Part shown: piece after piece, positions 36,046-45,564 of the stretch | How the letters are laid out: each line of letters opens with the position of its first letter | Numbering within the stretch: the first letter of the stretch is position 1 | From: Rhodococcus rhodochrous | GTDB lineage: Bacteria; Actinomycetota; Actinomycetes; Mycobacteriales; Mycobacteriaceae | Reading direction: 5' to 3' | Length of the DNA: 64,000 nucleotides | Assembly (NCBI RefSeq): GCF_900187265.1 | Contig: NZ_LT906450.1 | Location: 3,029,444 to 3,093,443, forward strand | Position numbers and translations under genes: made by a program | The notes under the pieces: generated by a model | Database searches by the model: none | What the model saw: only the letters and a program-made list of their open reading frames with translations | Told to the model about the DNA's origin: nothing

Positions 36046-37938
36046 TCAGGGAGTGACGATCGCGAAGTCCGGATCGGGTTCGTCCAGCACGCTCACCAGC
36101 ATCGCGAGCACGCCGTCCGCCCCGTCGACGGTGATGCTGCCGTCCGCCACGAGCGATGCCGGATCGGCACCGCCGAGCAGCACCGCGATGAGCAGCGATC
36201 GGGTCAGGGTGATGGTGGTGTCCGGCGCAGGCAGCGATCCGTCGGTGTCGAAGTGCACCAGGAGTCCGTTGCACAGCCGAGTGCGATGCACGCTGTTCTC
36301 GTCGGTGAAGTTCCAGTCGATCGTCAGCGTCGTCGACCATGCGCGCGGTCCGTCCACGCGTAATGCGAGTGCGTCGAAGATCTGGTCGATCGTGAGCGCA
36401 CCGACGATGTCCGGGGCGGTGGTGACGGTGGGAGTGCCGATCGCACCGTGGCGGAGTTCGTAGGCGCCCATGAGGAAGAAGTTCCGCCAGGTGCCGTTCT
36501 CGGAACCGAAGCCCAGTTGTTCGAGCGCGTCCGCCTGCAGCGCCTTGGCCTGCGCGTTGTCGGGGTCCGCAAAGATCACGTAGTTCAGCACCTGCGCGAC
36601 CCAGCGGAAGTCGCCGTCCTCGAAAGACCGGCGCGCCTTTTCCAGGACCTGATCGGCGCCGCCCATGAACTCGATGTGCCGCATCGCCGATTCGACGGGA
36701 GGGTGCTCCCACAGATGCGCGGGATTGCCGTCGAACCAACCCATGTACCGCTGGTAGATCGCTTTGACGTTGTGGCTGACACTGCCGTAGTAGCCGCGCG
36801 TGTGCCATACCTTCTCGATCGCCGGTGGCAGTTCGATCGACTCGGCGATCTCGATTCCCGTGGCCCCTCTGTTGATCGCCCGCAGCGTCTGATCGTGCAG
36901 GTAGCCGTACAGGTCCCGCTGGAGGGACAGATACTCGGTCAGGCGCTCGGTGCCCCAGGTCGGCCAGTGGTGCGAGGCGAACAGGACGTCGGAGCGGTAT
37001 GCGAACCGGTTGATCGACTCGGTCAGGTATTGCGACCACACATGCGGATCCCGCACGAGCGCCCCGCGCAGCGTCAGCAGATTGTGCAGGGTGTGGGTGG
37101 CGTTCTCCGCCATGCACAGGGCCCGCAGCTGCGGGAAGTAGAAATTCATCTCCGCCGGGGCCTCGGTGCCCGGTGTCATCTGGAACTCGATCTCGACTCC
37201 GTCGACGGTCTCTGCCTGCCCCGTGTGCTCGATGTCGATCGTCGGAGTGATCAGGGTCGGTGTGCCGGTCGAGGTCGTCGGCCCCAGTCCCGCACCGACG
37301 GCACCGCGAGGACCTCGCGGCAGCGCCGCCCCGTACATGTAGGCGGCGCGACGGCCCATCGCCGTGCCTGCGTACACGTTCTCCGCGACGGCGTGTTCGA
37401 CGAATCCGGCCGGCGCGAGGACCGGACATCGCCCGGCTTCGACATCCTCGACCCTCGTGACACCCTTGACGCCACCGAAATGATCGATGTGACTGTGGGT
37501 GTAGATCACCCCGGTTACCGGACGGTCACCGCGATGCGCCCGATACAGCGCCAGACCCGCCGCAGCGGTCTCCGCGGAGATCAGCGGATCGATGACGATC
37601 ACGCCGGTATCGCCCTCGACGAGCGTCATGTTCGACAGGTCGAGACCACGCACCTGGTAGATGCGGTCACCGACCTCGAACAAACCCTGCCGCGCGCAGA
37701 GTCGCGACTGCCGCCACAGGCTCGGATTCACCGTCGGCGGGCAGTCGCCTTCGAGGAATGCGTACGAATCGCTGTCCCACACGACGTCGCCATCGGTGTT
37801 CCTCACAATCCCGGGTTCGAGAGCCGCGATGAAGCCGCGATCGACGTCGTCGAAATCCTGGACGTCCGAGAAGGGCAGTGATAGATCCGCCTGTCTGATC
37901 CGGCCTGCGGCGGGCATGTCGGCCGATGGGTCGGACAT
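36046..37938 (-). CDS. Type III alkyl sulfatase (metallo-beta-lactamase fold), SdsA1-like
   Basis: 630 residues. The metallo-beta-lactamase domain has the zinc motif THSHIDHFGG (residues 147-156). The second conserved motif AENATHTLHNLLTLRGA is specific to SdsA1/Pho-like alkyl sulfatases. A helical dimerisation domain follows (WFDGNPAHLW, DGDFRWVAQVLNYVIFADP), then an SCP2-like C-terminal domain (LRVDGPRAWSTTLTIDWNF) that gathers hydrophobic substrate. Such enzymes release sulfate from alkyl sulfates such as detergents, yielding alcohols. No signal peptide is visible, so it probably acts in the cytosol. It is divergent from the acyltransferase gene, whose substrates could include fatty alcohols. 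Confidence 0.92.
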   Translation of the reverse strand: MSDPSADMPAAGRIRQADLSLPFSDVQDFDDVDRGFIAALEPGIVRNTDGDVVWDSDSYAFLEGDCPPTVNPSLWRQSRLCARQGLFEVGDRIYQVRGLDLSNMTLVEGDTGVIVIDPLISAETAAAGLALYRAHRGDRPVTGVIYTHSHIDHFGGVKGVTRVEDVEAGRCPVLAPAGFVEHAVAENVYAGTAMGRRAAYMYGAALPRGPRGAVGAGLGPTTSTGTPTLITPTIDIEHTGQAETVDGVEIEFQMTPGTEAPAEMNFYFPQLRALCMAENATHTLHNLLTLRGALVRDPHVWSQYLTESINRFAYRSDVLFASHHWPTWGTERLTEYLSLQRDLYGYLHDQTLRAINRGATGIEIAESIELPPAIEKVWHTRGYYGSVSHNVKAIYQRYMGWFDGNPAHLWEHPPVESAMRHIEFMGGADQVLEKARRSFEDGDFRWVAQVLNYVIFADPDNAQAKALQADALEQLGFGSENGTWRNFFLMGAYELRHGAIGTPTVTTAPDIVGALTIDQIFDALALRVDGPRAWSTTLTIDWNFTDENSVHRTRLCNGLLVHFDTDGSLPAPDTTITLTRSLLIAVLLGGADPASLVADGSITVDGADGVLAMLVSVLDEPDPDFAIVTP

Positions 37939-38286
37939 CGCGATCCTTCCGGGTGATCTGCAGGACCCGGCACAGCGTGGAGTGTCGAGTTCGTGATTTC
38001 CGTTTCTGCCCTCGACTGTATTTCTGCAGGCACTCCGGAGTCACGGCTTCCGCCGAGATCGCCCGGCAGCATCGAGACCGACCACTCGGAATTCGCAAAT
38101 CGGACAACAATTCCCGATTCGGCCGGAATCGGGGCGTTCGGACTTGGCGATCCGGCCCGGCATCGCGTATTAGTTGTGTCGCGTCATAATCCTGTGACGG
38201 GGGTCATGGTTTGACGCACATGTCGGCGGGGCAGCAGGGGGCCTCGTCAGGAACTGCCCGGCGATCCGGGCGGAGGAAATGTGCCG
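37939..38286. other. 348-base divergent region between sulfatase and acyltransferase genes
   Basis: No gene or RNA is apparent. The middle is less GC-rich than the surroundings. CATAAT at 38185-38190 could be a -10 element for the acyltransferase gene, but no good -35 sits at the usual distance. GGAGG at 38272-38276 is the ribosome-binding site of that gene. The sulfatase gene has GGAAGG close to its ATG on the other strand. Confidence 0.4.
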
Positions 38287-39699
38287 ATGCGTCCACCCAT
38301 GTCGCCCACCGATTCGATGTTTCTCCTCGGGGAGTCCCGCGATCATCCGATGCACGTGGGCGGGCTGATCCTTCTCCGGCCCCGCGAAGGCACGACCGCC
38401 GCGGACCTGGGAGCACTGTTCACCGCCACCGCAGAGGACGACGAGGTCGCCCCACTGTGGCGTAAGCGAGCGGTCCGTTCCCTGGGCACCTTCGGCCAGT
38501 GGGCCTGGGAAGAGGACGCGAACTTCGACCTGGGCTACCACGTACGACGCAACGCGTTGCCGCAGCCCGGCGGGCTCGACGAACTGTGGGATCTCGTCTC
38601 CCGGTTGCACAGCACGCTGCTCGACCGGAGCCGGCCCTTGTGGCAGATACACGTCATCGAAGGCCTCGCGGACGGCAGGCTCGCCGTCTACACCAAGATC
38701 CACCACGCCCTCGCCGAGGGTGTGGGCGCGATGAAGTTGCTGCGCCGCGCCCTGAGCCCGGACGCCGAGCGGCCCGGCATGCCGGCGCCGTGGGCGCCGT
38801 TCGACACGCCGGGCCGGCACCACTCGTCCGGGACCGCACTCGATCTTCCCGAGGCAGCGATGCAGGTGGTGCGGACCGCGACGTCCGAGGTCACCGGCTT
38901 CGTGCCCGCACTGGCCGGCACCGTGAACAGGGCACTGCGTGGCGTAGGCGGATCGCTGTCGCTCGCCGCACCGAACACCGTGATCAACGTGCCCATCTCG
39001 GGCACGCGCCGGTTCGCCGCGCGTTCGTGGCCGCTGGCTCGCCTGCGCGCCGTGGCGAGAGCAGCCGACGCGACCGTCAACGATGTCGTCCTGGCCATGT
39101 CATCGGGAGCACTGCGCGCCTTCCTGAGCGAGCAGGGGGCATTACCCGACAAGTCGCTCGTGGCGATGGTGCCGGTATGTCTTCGACCCGACAAGGATTG
39201 TGCCGGAAACGAAGTCGGTGTCCTGATGGCGGATCTGGGTACGGATCTCGCCGATCCGGCCGATCGACTGGCCAGGGTGTCGGCGTCGACGACGGAGGGC
39301 AAGGCCTCCATGCAGGGGATGTCCCCCCTGTCCCGGCTGGCGGCGAGCGCACTCGGCGTCGCGCCGCTGGCGGTGGGAATCCTCACACGCAATCGCGCGC
39401 TCCCGCGACCGCCCTTCAACGTCATCGTCTCGAATGTGCCGGGGTCGCCGGATCCGTTGTACTGGAACGGAGCTCGTGTGGATGCGGTGTATCCACTGTC
39501 CGTACCGGTGGACGGTCAGGCGCTGAACATCACGTGTACGAGCACCGACGACGCCATCGCGTTCGGTCTCACCTCGTGCAGTCGCAGCCTGCCGCAACTC
39601 CGGCCGTTGCTCGACCACTTCGACACGGCCCTCGGAGCCCTCGAGGACGCCTTCGACCTCGTGCCGGTCACCGACGAGGCGTCCGTCCGTGCAGGCTGA
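38287..39699 (+). CDS. Wax ester synthase/acyl-CoA:diacylglycerol acyltransferase (WS/DGAT)
   Basis: 470 residues from the ATG at 38287, 10 bases after GGAGG; a GTG at 38281 is possible but closer than ideal. The opening MSPTDSMFLLGESRDHPMHVGG is family-typical (residues 5-26). The active-site motif is HHALAEG (residues 139-145), where most members have HHxxxDG, so the aspartate is a glutamate here. PLWQIHVIEGL and NDVVLAMSSGALR are the two other family motifs. The enzyme esterifies acyl-CoA to diacylglycerol or fatty alcohols for storage lipid. Mycobacterial Tgs1 is the best-known relative. It is convergent with the next gene. Confidence 0.93.
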   Translation: MRPPMSPTDSMFLLGESRDHPMHVGGLILLRPREGTTAADLGALFTATAEDDEVAPLWRKRAVRSLGTFGQWAWEEDANFDLGYHVRRNALPQPGGLDELWDLVSRLHSTLLDRSRPLWQIHVIEGLADGRLAVYTKIHHALAEGVGAMKLLRRALSPDAERPGMPAPWAPFDTPGRHHSSGTALDLPEAAMQVVRTATSEVTGFVPALAGTVNRALRGVGGSLSLAAPNTVINVPISGTRRFAARSWPLARLRAVARAADATVNDVVLAMSSGALRAFLSEQGALPDKSLVAMVPVCLRPDKDCAGNEVGVLMADLGTDLADPADRLARVSASTTEGKASMQGMSPLSRLAASALGVAPLAVGILTRNRALPRPPFNVIVSNVPGSPDPLYWNGARVDAVYPLSVPVDGQALNITCTSTDDAIAFGLTSCSRSLPQLRPLLDHFDTALGALEDAFDLVPVTDEASVRAG

Positions 39700-39734
39700 C
39701 GCCGCAACGCGGCATCAGCACCGGTGAGGCCCCG

Positions 39735-41330
39735 TCACGAGCGAGGTCGGGAGCGGAACGAATCCGGCGAGGCTGCACGCCAATCCGCTGCCCAGGTGGC
39801 GGGTGGATCGGCGAGCAGTTCACCCGGGCCGAGCCACTCGTAGAGTTCCGTATAGGAGCGAACAGTGGTCGGCGACACTTTCTTCCGAAGCATGTCGGTC
39901 GTGAGGTCGCCGGGCTCGTCGACACCTATCGACGCCATGAGTTGCACCGCCTGCCGCACCGTGCTCGCGTGGTACCGCTGCACCCGCAGCGCCTTGTCCG
40001 CGACGTCGAGGGCGCGAGCGCGTTTCGGGTCCTGGGTCGTCACACCGACCGGGCACCTGTTCGTGTGGCACCGCTGCGCCTGGATGCATCCGAGCGCCAT
40101 CATCATCGCTCGTGCCGAGTTGGTGTAGTCCGCGCCCTGGATCAGCCGCTTGACCATGTCGTTTCCGGTCGCGACCTTCCCGCTCGCACCGATTCTGATT
40201 CGATCCCTCAATCCGGTACCCACGAGTGCGTTGTGGACCGTCATCAGTCCGTCGGTGAGCGGCAGACCCACGTTGTCCTCGTACTCGAGGGGTGCTGCGG
40301 CGGTGCCGCCCTCCGCTCCGTCGACAATGACGAAATCGGGTGTCGTCCCTTCGGCGAGCATGGCCTTGCAGATCGCGAGCACGTCGATGCGGGATCCGAC
40401 ACAGAGTTTGAATCCGACGGGCTTCCCTCCGGACAGCTCGCGGAGACCGGCGAGGAAACGGACCAGTTCGCGCGGTGTGGTGAAGACCGTGTGCGCTGCG
40501 GGACTGATGCACTTCTCGTGGGCCGGAACACCTCGATAACGTGCGATCTCCTCGCTCACCTTCGCTGCGGGGAGAACACCGCCCACGCCCGGCTTCGCAC
40601 CCTGGCCGAGTTTGAGGGAGATCGCCTTGACATGGTCGTGGGCGGATTTGTCGGCGAATTCCGTCGGGTCGAATCTGCCGTCGCGGTCGCGCGTCCCGAA
40701 GTAGCCGGATCCGATCTCCCAGACCAGGTCGCCACCGCCTTCGAGGTGATACGGCGTCAGGCCGCCCTCACCGGTGTCGTGGGCGAATCCGCCTCGGGCC
40801 GCCCCACGGTTCAACGCCCGGATCGCGTTGGCGGACAGCGCACCGAAACTCATCGACGAAACATTCAGCAGCGACATCGAGTACGGCCGCGTACAGTCGG
40901 GGCCTCCAATGCTCACCCGCGGTGGTTCGTCGGGTTCGGGCACCGGCGCTGTCGAGTGCACGAGGTATTCGTAGCCGACCTCGTAGATGTCGCGTTCGGT
41001 GCCGAACGACAGTTCGCCGTGGATACCCTTGGCGCGTTCGTAGACGACCGTGCGCACGTCCCTGTCGAAGGGGCGGCCGTCGAAGTTCCGCTCGACGAAG
41101 TACTGCTGCAATTCCGGACGCACGCTCTCGAGCAGATATCGCATGTGGCCGAGCACCGGATAGTTGCGCAGCACCGAATGCCGACGCTGCACGAGATCGT
41201 AGATTCCGACCAGCAGCAAAAACGTCAGGAGGACGACCAGCACCCACCAGACCCACCCTCCGACGGCGGCGATCACACCGACCAGAACCAGGGTCAGGCC
41301 CAGAAATCCGACGAGGAAGAACCGCAGCAC
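39735..41330 (-). CDS. Membrane-anchored FMN-binding glutamate synthase family protein
   Basis: 531 residues from the GTG at 41330 with AAGGTGA upstream. Two helices come first (residues 1-45: FFLVGFLGLTLVLVGVIAAV, WVWWVLVVLLTFLLLVGIY). The rest is the FMN barrel of the glutamate synthase large subunit (SFGALSANAIRALNRGA, SLKLGQGAKPGVGGVLP, IVDGAEGGTAAAPLEYEDNV). The cluster motif CIQAQRCHTNRCPVG gives the C-x5-C-x4-C spacing that binds [3Fe-4S] in GltB. The amidotransferase domain and the GltD partner are absent, so glutamate synthesis is doubtful; relatives of this kind have unknown redox roles. It is convergent with the acyltransferase gene. Confidence 0.9.
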   Translation of the reverse strand: MLRFFLVGFLGLTLVLVGVIAAVGGWVWWVLVVLLTFLLLVGIYDLVQRRHSVLRNYPVLGHMRYLLESVRPELQQYFVERNFDGRPFDRDVRTVVYERAKGIHGELSFGTERDIYEVGYEYLVHSTAPVPEPDEPPRVSIGGPDCTRPYSMSLLNVSSMSFGALSANAIRALNRGAARGGFAHDTGEGGLTPYHLEGGGDLVWEIGSGYFGTRDRDGRFDPTEFADKSAHDHVKAISLKLGQGAKPGVGGVLPAAKVSEEIARYRGVPAHEKCISPAAHTVFTTPRELVRFLAGLRELSGGKPVGFKLCVGSRIDVLAICKAMLAEGTTPDFVIVDGAEGGTAAAPLEYEDNVGLPLTDGLMTVHNALVGTGLRDRIRIGASGKVATGNDMVKRLIQGADYTNSARAMMMALGCIQAQRCHTNRCPVGVTTQDPKRARALDVADKALRVQRYHASTVRQAVQLMASIGVDEPGDLTTDMLRKKVSPTTVRSYTELYEWLGPGELLADPPATWAADWRAASPDSFRSRPRS

Positions 41331-41408
41331 GGTTCACCTTCTCTCCGCCTACCCGGCGGGACACACATGTCGGACAGCAGTGACCACACTCGCCGCCCGA
41401 CCGGCAGA

Positions 41409-41555
41409 TCAGCGCGAGCCGCCGCGCTTCTGCTGCAACTTGGCGAGCATCTCCTTGGCCTTGCGCTGGTTCTCCGGCTTGGCCGCCTCACGTCGGACGA
41501 TCTGGATCGCCTTGACCGCGGCGGCGCTCTTCATCGCCTTACCGAACATTCCCAT
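41409..41555 (-). CDS. Small basic helical protein, 48 residues
   Basis: The ATG at 41555 has a strong GGAGGAG ribosome-binding site, which decides the start over the longer open frame. The sequence MGMFGKAMKSAAAVKAIQIV continues as a highly charged helix rich in Lys/Arg/Glu/Gln. It looks like a conserved small actinobacterial protein, but I do not recall a function for it. It lies between msrA (123 bases upstream) and the FMN protein gene (78 bases downstream), all on the same strand. Confidence 0.75.
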   Translation of the reverse strand: MGMFGKAMKSAAAVKAIQIVRREAAKPENQRKAKEMLAKLQQKRGGSR

Positions 41556-41678
41556 CGAGCACTCCTCCGCGTGTCGTTCCGAACCGTACTTCCACGATAC
41601 GGACGCGCGGAAACACCGACGAGGAACCGCTGCCGGCGGCACGGGGCCGTTCGGATGGAACGCCCCCGTGCGCGCAGC

Positions 41679-42200
41679 TCAGTTCGCCGAGTCGGCGACG
41701 CGGCTGTTCGGCAACTTCCAGCCCGGCCGCGGGAAGTGGCAGGTGTACCCGTTCGGGTACCGCTGGAGATAGTCCTGATGCTCGGGCTCGGCCTCCCAGA
41801 AGGTGCTCGCGGGAGTCACCTCGGTGACCACCTTGCCGGGCCACAGGCCGGACGCCTCGACGTCGGCGATGGTGTCCACCGCGACCTGCTTCTGCTCTTC
41901 GTCGAGGTAGAAGATCGCAGAACGGTAGGACGCCCCGATGTCGTTGCCCTGCCGGTTCAGGGTGGTCGGATCGTGGATCTGGAAGAAGAACTCGAGCAGC
42001 GCCCGGTAGTCGGTGCGTGCGGGGTCGTAGACGATCTCGACGGACTCCGCGTGCCCCGGATGGTTGCGGTAGGTGGGGTGATCGTTCTGCCCACCGGTGT
42101 AGCCGACCCGCGTCGACACCACCCCGGGCTGCCTCCGGATGAGCTCCTCCATGCCCCAGAAGCATCCACCTGCCAGAATCGCCTTGCGTGTATCGGTCAT
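41679..42200 (-). CDS. msrA: Peptide methionine sulfoxide reductase MsrA
   Basis: 173 residues from an ATG with GAGGAGG upstream. The catalytic motif GCFWGME holds Cys13 near the N-terminus. Other family segments are [20 protein letters not shown] and [19 protein letters not shown]. The C-terminal end (SRVADSAN) has no resolving cysteine, so regeneration may go through a different cysteine or a thiol cofactor. It reduces S-methionine sulfoxide in proteins with thioredoxin. It lies 67 bases after nuoN on the same strand and may be read from the nuo transcript. The start region is flanked by an inverted repeat. Confidence 0.95.
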   Translation of the reverse strand: MTDTRKAILAGGCFWGMEELIRRQPGVVSTRVGYTGGQNDHPTYRNHPGHAESVEIVYDPARTDYRALLEFFFQIHDPTTLNRQGNDIGASYRSAIFYLDEEQKQVAVDTIADVEASGLWPGKVVTEVTPASTFWEAEPEHQDYLQRYPNGYTCHFPRPGWKLPNSRVADSAN

Positions 42201-42229
42201 TACGCCTCCTCGGCAGGTGGAACCGATAC
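42190..42229. promoter_or_regulatory. Inverted repeat enclosing the msrA start
   Basis: GTATCGGT and ACCGATAC are exact complements separated by 24 bases. In the msrA transcript the loop holds the GGAGG ribosome-binding site and the AUG, and the downstream arm lies in codons 2-4. It may be an operator or an RNA element that positions the start. Chance is possible for arms of 8 bases. Confidence 0.35.
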
Positions 42230-42267
42230 GACGGTCGCGACATTCCCGGCCCGCACCCCGTTGGTGG

Positions 42268-43872
42268 TCAGAGCACGAACACGGCCGCCCGCTCGGCGAG
42301 GTCGAGGACGGGTTGCGGCAGGATGCCGAGCAGCACCGTCGCCACCGCCGCGAATGCGATGGCCGCGCTCGTCGCCACGGTCGAGGTCGCGAGCCGCGGG
42401 GCGTCGTCGGTCGGGTCGGTGAAGAACATCAGCACGATCACCCGCACATAGAAGTACGCGGCGACCGCGCTGACCAGCACACCGATGATCACGAGCGGAG
42501 CCGCACCGCCCTCGATCGCGGCGCCGAAGACTGCGAATTTCGCGATGAATCCGCTGGTGAGCGGAATGCCGGCGAGCGACAGCAGGAACAGCGCGAACGC
42601 CCCGCCGAGCAGCGGGGAGCGCCGCCCGACACCGGCCCACCGCGACAACTCCCATGCCTCGCCGTCCGGGTCGCGGACGAGCGTCACCACGGCGAACACC
42701 CCGACCGTCCCGATGCCGTAGACGAGCAGGTAGAACAGCGTCGACGACACCCCGGACACGGTTCCGGCGACGACACCGGTGAGCACGAATCCGGTGTGGC
42801 TGATCGCCGAGTACGCGAGCATGCGCTTGATGTCGTTCTGTGTCACCGCCAGGACCGCGCCGACGACCATCGTCGCGATCGCGACGGCCCACAGGATCGG
42901 ACGCCACTGGTCGGCGGCGCCGGGAACCGCGACATAGAGCACACGCAGCAGCGCACCGAACGCGGCGATCTTGGTCGCGGCGGCCATGAACGCCGTGACG
43001 GGGGTCGGTGCCCCCTGGTAGACGTCCGGTGTCCACGAATGGAACGGCACCGCCCCGATCTTGAAGAGCAACCCGACGGCCAGCAGACCCACCCCGACGA
43101 GCGCGGTGGTCTCGTTGCCCGCACCGGCGTCGATCGCCAGGGCGATCCCACCGAGGTGGACGGTCCCGGCGTAGCCGTAGAGCATCGCCACCCCGTACAG
43201 GAAGAACGCCGACGAGAACGCGCCCAGCAGGAAGTACTTCAGTGCCGCTTCCTGGGAGAGCAACCGGCGGCGCCGCGCCAGTCCGCACAGCAGGTACAGC
43301 GGCAGCGACAGCACTTCGAGTGCGATGAACATCGTCAGCAGGTCGTTCGAGGCCGGGAACACGAGCATCCCGCCCACCGCGAACAGCAGGAGCGGGAAGA
43401 CCTCCGTGCGCGCGCCGCCCGCCGCGAGTGCCTGCCGCTCTGCCGCGGTACCCGGGATCGCCGACGCCTGGGGCGCGAACGCATCGAGATGCGCACCGAC
43501 CGCGGCGTGCGGAACCGAGTGCGTACGAACCTGTTCGATACTCCGTTCCGCGACGAGCGCGACCGACAGCAACGCCACGATCAGGACCGATCCCTGCAGG
43601 AACAGTGCCGGTCCGTCGATCACGACCGCCCCCGACAGGGTGGTCGCGCGGGTTCCCGCGAGCATCATCACCGCGACGAACGCCGCGACCAGCGCGACCG
43701 TCGTCAGGACCACGTGGGCGAGATAACGTGCCGAGGCCGGCACGAAGGATTCGATCAGTACACCGACGACGGCTGCGGCGAACACGATGAGGATCGGTGC
43801 GATCAGTCCGTAGTCGATCGCCGGGGCGGGAAGTGATGCGGCAAGAACGACGATGCCCTCGGAGGGGTTCAT
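42268..43872 (-). CDS. nuoN: NADH-quinone oxidoreductase subunit N
   Basis: 534 residues, a polytopic antiporter-like subunit of the membrane arm of complex I. Family segments are [39 protein letters not shown] with the key lysine and glutamate region, [20 protein letters not shown], and [19 protein letters not shown]. It is one of three proton-pumping subunits along with NuoL and NuoM. The start overlaps the nuoM stop by 4 bases (ATGA). It is the last gene of the nuo operon; no strong hairpin was noted before msrA. Confidence 0.97.
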   Translation of the reverse strand: MNPSEGIVVLAASLPAPAIDYGLIAPILIVFAAAVVGVLIESFVPASARYLAHVVLTTVALVAAFVAVMMLAGTRATTLSGAVVIDGPALFLQGSVLIVALLSVALVAERSIEQVRTHSVPHAAVGAHLDAFAPQASAIPGTAAERQALAAGGARTEVFPLLLFAVGGMLVFPASNDLLTMFIALEVLSLPLYLLCGLARRRRLLSQEAALKYFLLGAFSSAFFLYGVAMLYGYAGTVHLGGIALAIDAGAGNETTALVGVGLLAVGLLFKIGAVPFHSWTPDVYQGAPTPVTAFMAAATKIAAFGALLRVLYVAVPGAADQWRPILWAVAIATMVVGAVLAVTQNDIKRMLAYSAISHTGFVLTGVVAGTVSGVSSTLFYLLVYGIGTVGVFAVVTLVRDPDGEAWELSRWAGVGRRSPLLGGAFALFLLSLAGIPLTSGFIAKFAVFGAAIEGGAAPLVIIGVLVSAVAAYFYVRVIVLMFFTDPTDDAPRLATSTVATSAAIAFAAVATVLLGILPQPVLDLAERAAVFVL

Positions 43873-45551
43873 TCGGCTTCACCTTCCTCGGAACCACGGG
43901 CGGGTACACCACTCTCGGCGACGGGCCGCTCGGCGGGCACCACCGGTTCGGGCCGGGAGATGTCGATCGAGACGAGCGTGTCGTCGACCGCGGGGGTGAT
44001 GACGTCGAGCGCGGGTTTGGGATAGATCCCCAGAACGAGCAGCAGCGCGATCAGCGGCGCGACCACCGCGATCTCACGCGGCACGAGATCGGAGAGCCTG
44101 CGCGTGGGTTCGGAGCCGTCGTCACCGTCGTCCCCGCCGGGCAGGCGCACGGGTCCGCCCATCATGCGCTGGTAGAGCCACAGCACGTAGAGCGCGGACA
44201 GCACGAGCGCGAGTGTCGCGATCACCGCGGCCACCTGATAGCGCGGATAGGTGCCGACGAAGACCAGGAACTCGCTGACGAACGGTGCGAGTCCGGGCAG
44301 GGACAGGGTCGCCAGTCCCGCGACGAGGAAGGTTCCGGCGAGGACCGGGGCGACCTTCTGCACCCCGCCGTAGGCCGCGATGGTGCGGTCGCCACGTCGC
44401 GAGACGAGGAAACCGGCGATGAGGAACAGTGCGGCCGTGGAGATCCCGTGGTTGACCATGTACAGGGTCGAGCCGGCCTGCCCCTGTGCGGTCAGCGCGA
44501 AGATGCCGAGGACAATGAACCCGAAGTGCGAGATGGAGGTGTAGGCGATCAGGCGCATCACGTCGGTCTGGCCGATCGCGAGCACGGCACCGTAGACGAT
44601 GCCGATGACGGCGAGGGTCACCACGACCGGCGCGAAGGTCACCGAGGCGTCGGGGAACAACTGAAGGCAGTAGCGCAACATGCCGAAGGTTCCGACCTTG
44701 TCGACCACGGCCATCATGAGCACCGCCGCGACCGGCGTGGTCCGCACCGCCGCGTCGGGCAGCCAGCCGTGCAGCGGCCACAGCGGGGCCTTCACCGCGA
44801 AGGCGACGAGGAAACCGAAGCACAGTGCGCCGAGCACGGCAGGGGTCGCGTCGAGATCGCCGGCGACGGCGGCGGCGGTGACGGTCCGGACGTCGAAGGT
44901 GCCCACTCCCGCGCTCTCCCCAAGCCCGGACCGGGCGGTGACCACGTACAGGCCGATCAACGCGGCGAGCATCACCAGTCCACCGAGCAGGTTGTACAGC
45001 AGGAACTTCACGGCGGCACGTGCCCGGTCGGCGCGCGGTGTCCCCGGGGAACCGAACCCGCCGATGAGGAAATACATCGGGACGAGCATCGCCTCGAAGA
45101 AGACGTAGAACAGCAGGATGTCGAGGGCGGTGAACGACACGAGCACCATCGACTCGACGAGCAGGATCAGCGCCACGTAGGTGTGCGCCGAACGCGGGCG
45201 GGCCGCGTCGCCCTCCTCGTCAGCGGCCCGATGATCGTGCCACCCGGCAGCCAGGAGCAACGGCACGAGCGCGGCGGTCAACAGGACCAGTACCAGGGCG
45301 ATGCCGTCGACGCCGAGCCGATAGCCGGCGCCGAAGGAGGGGATCCAGTCGTGCGATTCGACGAACTGGAAACGCTCTCCCCCGCGGTCGAATCCGACGG
45401 CGACGATGACCGCGACCACCAGAACGGCGATCGACACCGCGAGGGCGATCGACCTGACGGCCGGACCCCGGCGAGCGGGTAGAGCCGCGATCACGGCGGC
45501 GCCGAGCAGCGGGAGCACCCACAGGATCGTCAACCAGGGAACGGTGGTCAC
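43869..45551 (-). CDS. nuoM: NADH-quinone oxidoreductase subunit M
   Basis: 560 residues, a proton-pumping membrane subunit. Recognisable segments are LGVDGIALVLVLLTAALVPL, FYVFFEAMLVPMYFLIGGFG with the conserved glutamate, VKAPLWPLHGWLPDAAV with the conserved lysine, and QTDVMRLIAYTSISHFGFI. The C-terminus extends about 45 residues beyond the last helix and is acidic and Pro-rich (ISRPEPVVPAERPVAESGVP), longer than in E. coli. It begins 13 bases after the nuoL stop and overlaps nuoN. Confidence 0.97.
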   Translation of the reverse strand: MTTVPWLTILWVLPLLGAAVIAALPARRGPAVRSIALAVSIAVLVVAVIVAVGFDRGGERFQFVESHDWIPSFGAGYRLGVDGIALVLVLLTAALVPLLLAAGWHDHRAADEEGDAARPRSAHTYVALILLVESMVLVSFTALDILLFYVFFEAMLVPMYFLIGGFGSPGTPRADRARAAVKFLLYNLLGGLVMLAALIGLYVVTARSGLGESAGVGTFDVRTVTAAAVAGDLDATPAVLGALCFGFLVAFAVKAPLWPLHGWLPDAAVRTTPVAAVLMMAVVDKVGTFGMLRYCLQLFPDASVTFAPVVVTLAVIGIVYGAVLAIGQTDVMRLIAYTSISHFGFIVLGIFALTAQGQAGSTLYMVNHGISTAALFLIAGFLVSRRGDRTIAAYGGVQKVAPVLAGTFLVAGLATLSLPGLAPFVSEFLVFVGTYPRYQVAAVIATLALVLSALYVLWLYQRMMGGPVRLPGGDDGDDGSEPTRRLSDLVPREIAVVAPLIALLLVLGIYPKPALDVITPAVDDTLVSIDISRPEPVVPAERPVAESGVPARGSEEGEAE

Positions 45552-45564
45552 CAGTACACCCCCA

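Noticed and set aside
38205-38220. Short dyad TGAC/GTCA near the acyltransferase promoter
   Set aside because: Four-base arms are expected by chance.
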